Assembly: GCA_017556665.1 (NCBI GenBank)
Contig: JAFYMJ010000131.1
Span: forward strand, 1 to 15,221
Length of the DNA stretch: 15,221 nucleotides
From: Bacteroidales bacterium
Lineage (GTDB): Bacteria; Bacteroidota; Bacteroidia; Bacteroidales; UBA932
Direction: 5' to 3'
Shown here: positions 1 through 6,747 of the stretch, in pieces
Position numbering within the stretch: the stretch's first letter is position 1
How the letters are laid out: each line of letters opens with the position of its first letter
Program-made: the position numbers and the translations under genes
Notes under the pieces: generated by a model
Databases searched by the model: none
What the model was told of the DNA's origin: nothing
Seen by the model: only the letters and a program-made list of their open reading frames with translations

Positions 1-499
1 CTACTATTCAAGATTTGGTGTTGATGCAAGAAGTGTAAGATTCCCTGGAATTATTTCAAACGGAGCTATGCCTGGTGGTGGTACCACAGATTATGCAGTG
101 GAAGTTTTTTACCATGCTGTAAAGACAGGTAAATACACTTGCGAGGTTCCAAAGGATACATATATGGATATGTTGTATATGCCGGATGCATTGGAGGCAA
201 CAACCCAACTTATGGAAGCAGATCCTAAGAAACTTGTCCATAGAAACAGTTTTAATATAACTTCTATGAGTTTTACCCCAGAGCAACTCTTTACAGAGAT
301 AAAAAAACGTATTCCAGAGTTTACATGGAATTACAATATTGACCCTGTAAAGGAACAGATTTCGGCGTCGTGGCCAGATTGTATGGATGACAGCTGTGCA
401 AGGCAGGAATGGGGCTGGAATCCTAAATGGGGAATAAATGAAATGATAGATGATATGATTGCAGCCTGCAGAAGAAAACTTGCAAATGGCGAATATTAA
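1..499 (+). CDS. NAD-dependent epimerase/L-threonine 3-dehydrogenase-like protein, 3' part
   Basis: This is the C-terminal 165 residues of an open frame entering from the left edge (reading frame begins at base 2). The fragment matches the C-terminal half of SDR-type L-threonine 3-dehydrogenase, which oxidises L-threonine to 2-amino-3-oxobutyrate with NAD+, feeding glycine formation in the cytoplasm. Recognisable pieces in order are FGVDARSVRFPG, PGGGTTDYAVEVFYHA, a YMPDA segment where the substrate lobe packs, SFTPEQLFTEIKKRIPEF and the tail SWPDCMDDSCARQEWGW. The Rossmann fold and the YxxxK catalytic pair should lie just upstream, outside the window. The ATG at 68 is an internal methionine, not a start. 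It could be another member of the same epimerase family with a different substrate, but the GGGTTDYA segment favours the threonine dehydrogenase group. It converges on the nupC unit and ends 6 nt before a shared hairpin. Confidence 0.82.
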   Translation, partial: YYSRFGVDARSVRFPGIISNGAMPGGGTTDYAVEVFYHAVKTGKYTCEVPKDTYMDMLYMPDALEATTQLMEADPKKLVHRNSFNITSMSFTPEQLFTEIKKRIPEFTWNYNIDPVKEQISASWPDCMDDSCARQEWGWNPKWGINEMIDDMIAACRRKLANGEY

Positions 500-505
500 A
501 CAAAT

Positions 506-540
506 AAACTCCGAGTCATAAGGCCCGGAGTTTGTTTTTA
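506..540. terminator. Convergent rho-independent-type terminator
   Basis: The arm AAACTCCG (506-513) pairs with CGGAGTTT (526-533) across a 12-nt loop, an 8-bp perfect stem. On the + strand it is followed by GTTTTTATAG, and on the - strand by TTTATTTG. It sits between the stop codons of two converging genes (499 and 555), so it probably ends both transcripts; the + strand tract is the better one. Confidence 0.75.
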
Positions 541-554
541 TAGTAAAGTCTTTT

Positions 555-2027
555 TTATACCAAAAACATTCCAATCATTGCCGCTGAAAGCAATGCTACA
601 AGAGTAGCACCAAGCAATGATCTGAATCCATACTCAGACAAAATATGTCTCTTTCCTGGTGCCATTCCGCCAATACCACCAATTTGAATACCTACAGAGG
701 CAAAATTAGCAAATCCACAAAGAATGTATGTTGCAAGGATAATAGATTTGGTAGAGCTGAAAGCACCACTCTGAATCATTTCTGCCAAACTTTGGTATCC
801 AACAAACTCAGTAAGGATAAGTTTTTCTCCAAGAAGTCTTCCTACTAGTCCAATATCCTCAGATGGAACACCTGTCAACCAGATTACAGGTGAGAATATC
901 ACTGCCAAAATAACTTCCAAAGAAAGGTCTGTGTATCTTCCTCCCGATAAATCTGCAATCAAATTATCTACTGCAGAGAAACTTATAACACTTAGGATAG
1001 AATTTACACCGGCAATTAGGGCATAGAACACAAGTAACATAGCTGCAATGTTTGCAGCAAGTTTAAGACCTTCTGTAGCGCCGTTGGTAATTGAATCAAG
1101 AATGTTCTTTCCAATTTTCTCTTTTGATACCTCTACTGTATTGTCAATCTCCTCTGTTTGAGGCTTAAGAATCTTTGCAATTGCAATTGCTCCAGGAGCA
1201 GCCATCACAGAAGCAGAAAGCAAGTGTTTTGCAAACTCAACTTCAAGAGCTTTATCGCCAGCACCCAACATTCCAATATATGCAGCAAGTACGCCACCGG
1301 CCATTGTTGCCATACCAGAAGTCATAACAAGCATAAGTTCACTTCTTGTCATTCTAGGGATATACTCTTTTACCATTAGAGGGGCCTCTGTCTGACCAAG
1401 GAAAATATTGCCTGCACATGATAATGATTCAGCTCCCGACAATTTCATAAGCTTTGTTAGAGCCCAACCCATTGCCCACACAATTTTTTGCAGCACTCCA
1501 AGGTAGAAAAGCAAACTTGTAAGGGCAGAGAAGAAAATGATTGTTGGAAGGATTTGGAATACAAATACAAAACCAAATTTGCTTACATCCATAAAACTGC
1601 CAAACAAAAAGTTTGATCCTGCTTTTGTCCATTCCAATACAGCAACAAAACCTTGACCAAACAATTCAAATCCCTTTTGAACACCAGGGAAAACCAAAAC
1701 AGAAACAGCAATAAGTAGCTGTAATCCCAAAGCCTTTAGAACTGTTCCCCAATTGATTCTTTTTCTGTCAAGACTAAAAATCCATGCGATTGCAAGAATT
1801 ACAGCCATACCTAAAAGACCTCTGAATAAAGAGCTTAGGCTAAAAGTAAAAGTTCGCTCCAACAGAATAGCCTTGTATGGATTCTCAGCAGGTGCCATAC
1901 TGGCTTCTGTAACTTGATTTACAACTGCAACAGTGTCCTGTGCAACAGCTGTTGTATCAATGCCTTCTTGTGCGTGTAGGAACGATGTAACGCACAGGGC
2001 AACAATTAAAACAAAAAGTTTTCTCAT
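555..2027 (-). CDS. nupC: NupC-type concentrative nucleoside transporter (CNT family)
   Basis: A 490-residue inner-membrane cation-coupled nucleoside uptake carrier. Family signatures are clear: GNIFLGQTEAPLMVK (about 206-220; GQTE contacts the base in CNT structures), MTSGMATMAGGVLAAY (235-250), the GVPSED segment, and CGFANFASVGIQIGG near the C terminus, which holds the ribose-contacting Asn/Ser region of the family. Many hydrophobic helices are spread from about residue 60 to the end. Unlike the roughly 400-residue E. coli NupC, it carries an N-terminal extension: a likely signal peptide (1-20, ending FLHAQ) and then a Thr/Val/Ala-rich segment (21-50) before the first transporter helix. 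The ATG is shared with the TGA of the upstream DUF151 gene (ATGA at 2027-2024), indicating one transcript and probable translational coupling. It ends at the convergent hairpin 506-540. Confidence 0.93.
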   Translation of the reverse strand: MRKLFVLIVALCVTSFLHAQEGIDTTAVAQDTVAVVNQVTEASMAPAENPYKAILLERTFTFSLSSLFRGLLGMAVILAIAWIFSLDRKRINWGTVLKALGLQLLIAVSVLVFPGVQKGFELFGQGFVAVLEWTKAGSNFLFGSFMDVSKFGFVFVFQILPTIIFFSALTSLLFYLGVLQKIVWAMGWALTKLMKLSGAESLSCAGNIFLGQTEAPLMVKEYIPRMTRSELMLVMTSGMATMAGGVLAAYIGMLGAGDKALEVEFAKHLLSASVMAAPGAIAIAKILKPQTEEIDNTVEVSKEKIGKNILDSITNGATEGLKLAANIAAMLLVFYALIAGVNSILSVISFSAVDNLIADLSGGRYTDLSLEVILAVIFSPVIWLTGVPSEDIGLVGRLLGEKLILTEFVGYQSLAEMIQSGAFSSTKSIILATYILCGFANFASVGIQIGGIGGMAPGKRHILSEYGFRSLLGATLVALLSAAMIGMFLV

Positions 2028-2581
2028 ATATTTTTACTTATATTATCTATTGCTTTGTTAATTTTTGCAGCTCTCTCGTAATCTTCTGATGCAATTGCTT
2101 TATTGAGCTCCTCTTTAAGTTTGTTCAGATGCTCCTGCTTGTCTATGAATTGCTGGGTTGAATTGTCTATTGAAGAGGAGTATTTGTCCATTAGTTCCTG
2201 CTCTATGTAGATAGGACACTGAAACCCTTTTGCAAGGATAATTCCATCCACAAAACCGGCAGTTATCTTAACCTCTTTATTGCCGTCAAACAGTAACAGT
2301 TCACTCTCAAAACAATCTTTTTGCTCATTTCTTACAATAAGGACCTCAAGAAGCTCAATTCTGAACTCTTGCAGAGCATTTTTAAGTACCTCTTGTGTAG
2401 GGACAGACTCATTTGGTGTACTGTCTGGTTTAAAGTTGGCCAGCACAGCATGCATATCACCAGGAGTTATCTTTACCCTAAGGCAATTTTCCAGTCCGTC
2501 TTTATATAAGAAAAACATAAAGCTACCACCATTTTCTGGGGTAGCAGTAACTGCGCCTATGTCTAATCTAATCCTTTTCAT
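2024..2581 (-). CDS. DUF151 (bifunctional nuclease family) protein with C-terminal UVR motif
   Basis: A 185-residue cytoplasmic protein. Residues 1-135 (starting MKRIRLDIGAV, with GGSFMFFLYKDG, an RVKITPGDMHAVL stretch and KITAGFVDGIILA) match the DUF151/BFN fold. Residues 151-183, with LNKLKEELNKAIASEDYERA, are a classic UVR (UvrB/UvrC-type) helical hairpin. Members elsewhere have been reported with nuclease activity, but the biochemical role in Bacteroidales is unsettled and I do not assign one. The start is the ATG at 2581: it begins the conserved domain, and a -7-like box lies 17 nt upstream. A longer in-frame start at 2692 would run through both promoters and into tgt. It overlaps nupC by 4 nt. 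Confidence 0.85.
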   Translation of the reverse strand: MKRIRLDIGAVTATPENGGSFMFFLYKDGLENCLRVKITPGDMHAVLANFKPDSTPNESVPTQEVLKNALQEFRIELLEVLIVRNEQKDCFESELLLFDGNKEVKITAGFVDGIILAKGFQCPIYIEQELMDKYSSSIDNSTQQFIDKQEHLNKLKEELNKAIASEDYERAAKINKAIDNISKNI

Positions 2582-2597
2582 AATAAGGTACAACTCA

Positions 2598-2605
2598 CAA
2601 ATGTA
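2598..2605 (-). promoter_or_regulatory. Bacteroidota -7 box for the DUF151-nupC unit
   Basis: Read on the minus strand this is TACATTTG, an exact match to the Bacteroidota sigma-ABfr -7 consensus TAnnTTTG, about 17 nt before the ATG at 2581. I cannot find a convincing TTTG -33 element 19-21 nt upstream, so the call rests on the -7 box and position. Confidence 0.5.
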
Positions 2606-2617
2606 CATTTTTTTTAT

Positions 2618-2625
2618 TACTTTTG
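2618..2625 (+). promoter_or_regulatory. Bacteroidota -7 box for the tgt-permease unit
   Basis: TACTTTTG matches TAnnTTTG and lies 25 nt before the tgt ATG at 2650. No clear -33 TTTG is present. The expected -33 position (about 2594-2598) touches the -7 box of the divergent promoter. The TTG at 2623 falls inside this box, so it cannot be the tgt start if the promoter is real. Confidence 0.5.
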
Positions 2626-2649
2626 TCTCTGTTAACTTTAGTTTTTGGT

Positions 2650-3780
2650 ATGAAGTTCGAAAAAATTGCACAAGACCCGCAATCTGCAGCAAGATGTGGA
2701 TTATTGTATACAGATCATGGAGTTATTGAAACCCCTATATTTATGCCTGTAGGTACAGTTGGATCTGTTAAAGGGGTATATCATAGAGATTTGAGAGACG
2801 ATGTTGATGCGCAAATAATTTTGGGCAACACATATCATTTATATTTGCGTCCAGGATTGGATATTATAAATAAGGCAGGAGGTCTGCACAAGTTTATTTC
2901 TTGGGATAAGCCAATGCTTACAGACAGTGGCGGTTTCCAGGTTTTCTCTTTGGCAGAAAACAGGAAACTTACCCCAGAAGGATGCACATTCCGTTCTCAT
3001 ATTGATGGCTCAAAACACACTTTTACACCAGAGAATAATGTAGATACCCAAAGAATTATTGGAGCAGATATTATTATGGCTCTTGATGAGTGTACACCGG
3101 GCGATGCAGATCATAAATATGCTCTCAATTCTTTAAAGTTAACACAAAAATGGCTGGAAAGATGCATCAGGCACTTTGACCAGACAGAGCCTTTGTATGG
3201 ATATAAGCAATTTTTCTTCCCCATAGTTCAAGGATGTATATACCCTGATTTAAGAAGAATGGCTGCAGAGCATGCAGTTGCATTGGATAGGGATGGATAT
3301 GCTATTGGAGGACTATCAGTTGGAGAGCCTACAGAAAAAATGTATGAAATGATAGAGGTTCTGCATCCAATCTTGCCATTGGACAAGCCAAGATACCTTA
3401 TGGGGGTAGGTACCCCAGCCAACCTTTTGGAGGGAATTGCCAGAGGTATAGATATGTTTGATTGTGTTATGCCAACCAGAAACGGAAGAAACGGAATGTT
3501 GTTTACTTGGGATGGCATGATAAACATAAGAAACAAGAAATGGGCAGATGATTTCTCTTTGTTGGATGACAAAGGCACATCATTTGTAGACAAAACCTAT
3601 ACAAAAGCATACCTGAGACATCTGTTTGTCGCAGGTGAAATGCTGGCAGCACAAATAGCCAGTGAGCATAATCTTGCGTTTTATCTTGATGTTGTAAGAC
3701 AAGCAAGAAAACATATTAAAGCAGGAGATTTTGCAACCTGGAAAGATGCAGCAGTAAAAAAACTGGAGACTAAGATTTAA
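2650..3780 (+). CDS. tgt: Queuine/preQ1 tRNA-guanine transglycosylase
   Basis: A 376-residue cytoplasmic enzyme that exchanges guanine-34 for preQ1 (or queuine) in GUN-anticodon tRNAs, the committing step of queuosine modification. The sequence shows FMPVGTVGSVKG (31-42), LGNTYHLYLRPG (58-69), LTDSGGFQVFSL with the general-base Asp92, DECTP (146-150), the base-recognition loop GGLSVGEP (220-227) and DMFDCVMPTRNGRNG with the nucleophile Asp271. The C-terminal zinc site is unusual: the CxCxxC cysteines found in E. coli and Zymomonas Tgt are absent (residues 306-318 read DDKGTSFVDKTYT), although the following helix TKAYLRHL and the His of SEHNL (340) are retained. The chosen ATG gives the standard MKFE start. 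The permease gene follows after 10 nt. Confidence 0.95.
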   Translation: MKFEKIAQDPQSAARCGLLYTDHGVIETPIFMPVGTVGSVKGVYHRDLRDDVDAQIILGNTYHLYLRPGLDIINKAGGLHKFISWDKPMLTDSGGFQVFSLAENRKLTPEGCTFRSHIDGSKHTFTPENNVDTQRIIGADIIMALDECTPGDADHKYALNSLKLTQKWLERCIRHFDQTEPLYGYKQFFFPIVQGCIYPDLRRMAAEHAVALDRDGYAIGGLSVGEPTEKMYEMIEVLHPILPLDKPRYLMGVGTPANLLEGIARGIDMFDCVMPTRNGRNGMLFTWDGMINIRNKKWADDFSLLDDKGTSFVDKTYTKAYLRHLFVAGEMLAAQIASEHNLAFYLDVVRQARKHIKAGDFATWKDAAVKKLETKI

Positions 3781-3790
3781 CACTATCTTA

Positions 3791-4885
3791 ATGAAATATA
3801 ACTTTAACATAACAACAATTGATAAGTATATAATCAAGAAATTTATTGGGACATACATTGCCTCTATACTTATTATTATTGGTATTGTTATAATCTTTGA
3901 CATTAGTGAGAAGATAGATGACTTTGTAGAGAAAGATGCCCCTTTAAAGGCAATCATCTTTAACTACTATGGTAATTTTATACCATATTATGCAAATATG
4001 CTCTCACCATTGTTTGTATTCATTACAGTTATATTCTTTACCTCAAAAATGGCCGCCAACTCAGAGATTATTGCTATCCTTGCGGGTGGTATAAGTTTTA
4101 AGAGGTTAATGTATCCCTACATGCTTTCTGCTATTGCAATTGGAACCTTTACACTTCTATTGGGTTGGTTTGTGATTCCACCTGCAAATAAAGGACGCCT
4201 TGCGTTTGAAGACAAGTATATCAAGAAGCAATTCGAAAACAAAAGCAGAAACATACATTATCAGATATCTCCCGGTACATTCATGTATGCAGAAACATTC
4301 AGTACCTGGAACAACACAGCATATAAATTTACCTTGGAATCTATAGAGGGACACTCTGTTATATCAAAATTAAGTGCAGAATCGGCTCAATGGGATACCA
4401 TTAAAGATTGTTGGAAACTTAGAAATTATCATTTGAGAGAATATAAAGGAGACAGTGAAATTATCACCTCAGGCAAAACATTGGATACCACCCTTGTAAT
4501 AACAGTAGAGGACTTCTACAGAAAAGAAGATTCCTACGAGTCATTCAACTTCTTTAAGCTTAACAATCTTATAGAAACCCAAAAAATGCGAGGAGACCAA
4601 ATGGTGAAATTTGCACTTATCGAGAAACATACACGTGTTGCCATGCCCTTCTCCGCCATTATCCTTACCATTATGGGTGTAGCTCTATCTTCCCGTAAGC
4701 GACGCGGAGGTATAGGTATAAACATAGGTGTTGGTATAGCCCTAAGTTTCTCCTACATCCTATTCCTTCGTTTCAGTCAAATGTTTGTCCACACCGACGC
4801 TTTACCACCTTATTTGGCTTTGTGGTTGCCTAATTTGTTGTTTGCGGTTGTGGCGGGTGTATTATATAGGATTGCTCCAAAATAG
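3791..4885 (+). CDS. LptF/LptG-family permease (YjgP/YjgQ), 364 aa
   Basis: An inner-membrane subunit of the LptB2FG ABC transporter that lifts lipopolysaccharide out of the inner membrane toward the LptC/LptA bridge. The layout is typical: TM helices at about 21-38, 66-86 and 108-130, a beta-rich periplasmic jellyroll (about 135-275, with ISPGTFMYAETF and a DFYRKEDSYE stretch), then three TM helices (about 283-300, 308-328, 340-360). The cytoplasmic coupling segment NSEIIAILAGGISFKRLMYPY (90-110, where the ATPase docks in the family) and FSAIILTIMGVALSSRKRRGG (287-307) are well conserved. Length is close to E. coli LptF and LptG. I cannot tell LptF from LptG by eye; the second subunit is probably the gene at 6748-8217. 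It is probably co-transcribed with tgt, and it ends one base before the inverted repeat at 4887. Confidence 0.9.
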   Translation: MKYNFNITTIDKYIIKKFIGTYIASILIIIGIVIIFDISEKIDDFVEKDAPLKAIIFNYYGNFIPYYANMLSPLFVFITVIFFTSKMAANSEIIAILAGGISFKRLMYPYMLSAIAIGTFTLLLGWFVIPPANKGRLAFEDKYIKKQFENKSRNIHYQISPGTFMYAETFSTWNNTAYKFTLESIEGHSVISKLSAESAQWDTIKDCWKLRNYHLREYKGDSEIITSGKTLDTTLVITVEDFYRKEDSYESFNFFKLNNLIETQKMRGDQMVKFALIEKHTRVAMPFSAIILTIMGVALSSRKRRGGIGINIGVGIALSFSYILFLRFSQMFVHTDALPPYLALWLPNLLFAVVAGVLYRIAPK

Positions 4886-4886
4886 T

Positions 4887-5007
4887 CAGACTTATTCTAA
4901 AGGGTGACTTCTGCGTTATACTCATTCTCAAAATCCTCACATACGGGTGTATGCTGCGGTTTTTCGCCTTTCGTATGCCTTGAATTCCCACCTTTAGAAT
5001 AAGTCTG
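4887..5007. repeat. 17-bp perfect inverted repeat (arms 4887-4903 and 4991-5007)
   Basis: CAGACTTATTCTAAAGG at 4887-4903 is the exact reverse complement of CCTTTAGAATAAGTCTG at 4991-5007. With one bulged G the pairing extends by two more base pairs. The left arm starts two bases after the permease stop codon. Confidence 0.9.
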
Positions 5008-5049
5008 GAGTTGCCCACGCTGCGCCCAGGGTGACTTCTGCGTTATACT
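4901..5049 (+). repeat. 22-bp perfect direct repeat (4901-4922 and 5028-5049)
   Basis: Both copies read AGGGTGACTTCTGCGTTATA followed by CT. The first copy overlaps the inner end of the left inverted-repeat arm by three bases. The second is followed at once by a 12-bp perfect palindrome, ATACTGCAGTAT (5045-5056), whose left half overlaps the repeat. Confidence 0.9.
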
Positions 5050-5058
5050 GCAGTATTT

Positions 5059-5736
5059 TTAGAATGGTCTGTAGATAAGGATTGTAGATGGGTGATTGAA
5101 ATCCAATGTGACAGTCTCTTGTGTAGTTTGGTTAAGCGTTGCTTTCCACCACATGTCAAAAGTAACATTGTCGGTTGGGTATTTCAGCCCCTGGGATTTT
5201 ATCTTAAGGGAATTGTCAAATGCAAAGATTGATATCTGGCTTCCAACTGGGGCATTAAGCTTTACAGAATTGTTGTATGCGGTAAAAATGCCGTAATCGG
5301 TAACAATACTTGTTTTTATCTCTTCCCTCATTTTGTTGTTGAATGGGGGAATTTCATTGTTTACGTTTTTGGCATATTCTGCAAGTAGAGAAATGTTGCC
5401 AAGAGAATGGTCTTCTCTGCATCCGGTGGCTCCCAATATGTTTATCTCCCCACTTTCTGCAGATGAGATAAGCCCTAATGCAAAACTGAATGATTTGGTA
5501 AGGTCATTAGTCTCCTGACAACTGCTCTTGTGAATTATATCTGAATATTTCTCCTGCAGGGTAGGGCTAAGTGTATCCATATCACCCACAATAAAGTTTG
5601 GCTCTCTCCCTTTCAGCTTTTCAACTGATGCGTCACAGCAAATAACAATATCGGCCTGAGCCAATATCTCTAATGGATATTGGGCTCTGGGATATGTCCC
5701 ATCTGCCAGAATTGCTATTTTTTTGTACTTGTGCAT
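5059..5736 (-). CDS. thiN: Thiamine pyrophosphokinase
   Basis: A 225-residue cytoplasmic enzyme transferring pyrophosphate from ATP to thiamine to make thiamine diphosphate. Family motifs in order: ILADGTYPR and CCDASVEKL (9-17, 33-41) in the nucleotide-binding half, VGDMDTLSP (50-58), the QETNDLTK acidic motif (74-81) and GATGCREDHSLGN (102-114), corresponding to the GGRxDH ATP-site motif. The C-terminal beta-rich thiamine-binding part includes SQGLKYP (181-187). It is the last gene of the alaS run, starting 5 nt after the fmt stop. There is no TPP riboswitch or promoter directly in front, so it is probably expressed from the upstream transcript. Its last codons and stop overlap a degenerate arm of the intergenic repeat; by length and motifs the protein looks complete. 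Confidence 0.9.
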   Translation of the reverse strand: MHKYKKIAILADGTYPRAQYPLEILAQADIVICCDASVEKLKGREPNFIVGDMDTLSPTLQEKYSDIIHKSSCQETNDLTKSFSFALGLISSAESGEINILGATGCREDHSLGNISLLAEYAKNVNNEIPPFNNKMREEIKTSIVTDYGIFTAYNNSVKLNAPVGSQISIFAFDNSLKIKSQGLKYPTDNVTFDMWWKATLNQTTQETVTLDFNHPSTILIYRPF

Positions 5737-5741
5737 TTATC

Positions 5742-6740
5742 TTAAAAGAATCTGAAAGTCTCTATATTTCTGAATCCCATCAGGAATTCTTTAGCGTGCA
5801 TTCTTTTCTTTCCTGCCATTTGAATCTGGTCCAGGCTTAAGACAGATCCATCTGCGCAAGTTACGTGGATATATGTCTTTGAATCGCTGTGTATAGTGCC
5901 TGCAGGAGTGTTATTGTTCTCCAGTGCATCTGGCTTTACAATGCTGCATTCAAAAATTTTAAACTCGTACTGTTTTTCCTGGTTGCCCATTGCTGCTGTT
6001 GCAGCAGGGTATGGTGACAAACCTCTTACAAGTCTGTCTATAAGGATTGCACTGCTGCAGCCTGGTTGGTCGCTGTCCTGCATATCCCATTTTATTCTTG
6101 CCAATTCTTTGTTGAGTTTTGGTGCGGCAGTTATTTTACCCTCCTGAGGTTTGGCAACAAGCTCTCCTTTTATAAGTCCATTCACAGTCTCTACAACCAA
6201 ATCTGCACCTATTGCCATTAACTTGTCGTATAGTGTTCCAATTGTCTCTCTCTCTTGAATTGGACACTCTCTTTGCATAAGGATGTTTCCAGTGTCAATC
6301 TGATGGTCAATAAGGAATGTTGTAACACCGCTTTTTGTCTCTCCTTTTATAATTGCCCAATTTATAGGGGCGGCACCTCTGTATAATGGCAATAATGATC
6401 CATGAAGGTTAAATGTCCCCATCTTTGGCATACTCCAGACAACTTCTGGCAACATTCTAAAGGCAACCACTATAAAGATGTCTGCGTTAAGGCTTTTAAG
6501 CTGCTCTATAAATGCTTCATCTTTTAGTGAAACAGGTTGCATTAGTGGTGTATCTGCCAAATTCTCCTCTACATAGGTCTTTACAGCGCTCTTGTTTACT
6601 TTTAGACCTCTGCCACTTGGTTTGTCGGGAACAGTAACAACTCCTACAATGTTGAAATTGTTCTCTACAAGATTTTTAAGAGGGGCTACTGCAAACTCGG
6701 GAGTGCCCATATAGACTATACGGGGAGAAACTGTATTCAT
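5742..6740 (-). CDS. fmt: Methionyl-tRNA formyltransferase
   Basis: A 332-residue cytoplasmic enzyme that formylates initiator Met-tRNA using 10-formyl-tetrahydrofolate. The N-terminal Rossmann domain starts RIVYMGTPEFAV (7-18); VPDKPSGRG (37-45) is the loop region that meets the tRNA acceptor stem. FNLHGSLLPLYRGAAPINWA (110-129) carries catalytic Asn111 and His113, and DHQIDTGN (145-152) holds catalytic Asp149. The C-terminal OB-like domain follows from about 210, with RLVRGLSPYPAA. All active-site residues are present and length is near the E. coli enzyme. It lies 7 nt after the permease stop and 5 nt before thiN. Confidence 0.96.
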   Translation of the reverse strand: MNTVSPRIVYMGTPEFAVAPLKNLVENNFNIVGVVTVPDKPSGRGLKVNKSAVKTYVEENLADTPLMQPVSLKDEAFIEQLKSLNADIFIVVAFRMLPEVVWSMPKMGTFNLHGSLLPLYRGAAPINWAIIKGETKSGVTTFLIDHQIDTGNILMQRECPIQERETIGTLYDKLMAIGADLVVETVNGLIKGELVAKPQEGKITAAPKLNKELARIKWDMQDSDQPGCSSAILIDRLVRGLSPYPAATAAMGNQEKQYEFKIFECSIVKPDALENNNTPAGTIHSDSKTYIHVTCADGSVLSLDQIQMAGKKRMHAKEFLMGFRNIETFRFF

Positions 6741-6747
6741 AATGGTT

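Larger units (their letters stand above)
4887..5071. repeat. Composite intergenic repeat element between convergent genes
   Basis: The 173-nt gap 4886-5058 is filled by structured repeats. It consists of a 17-bp inverted-repeat arm (4887-4903), an 87-nt core, the opposite arm (4991-5007), a 20-nt linker, a second copy of the 22-bp sequence that begins the core (5028-5049), and a degenerate third copy of the arm (5058-5071) that runs into the last codons of the thiamine pyrophosphokinase gene. The core also holds a small hairpin, CATAC/GTATG (4940-4953). No open frame within it looks like a protein. It looks like a one-and-a-half-unit copy of a dispersed REP- or MITE-like element, or a recombination product of two such units. 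I do not recognise a named family. It may also fold as the transcript end for both converging genes, though no clear T-tract follows the arms. Confidence 0.7.

Noticed and set aside
56..574. Minus-strand open frame of 172 codons opposite the threonine-dehydrogenase-like gene
   Set aside because: The plus-strand frame has clear family motifs; the antisense frame is Cys/His/Ile-rich with no recognisable domain and runs through the terminator.
2623..2649. TTG start for tgt nine codons upstream
   Set aside because: It falls inside the predicted -7 box, and the ATG at 2650 gives the standard family N terminus.
2582..2692. Upstream extension of the DUF151 gene to an ATG at 2692 (minus strand)
   Set aside because: The added 37 residues would cover both divergent promoter boxes and the start of tgt, and they show no domain similarity; the ATG at 2581 begins the conserved fold.
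5737..5741. TPP riboswitch or separate promoter for thiN
   Set aside because: Only 5 nt separate fmt and thiN, leaving no room for a leader.
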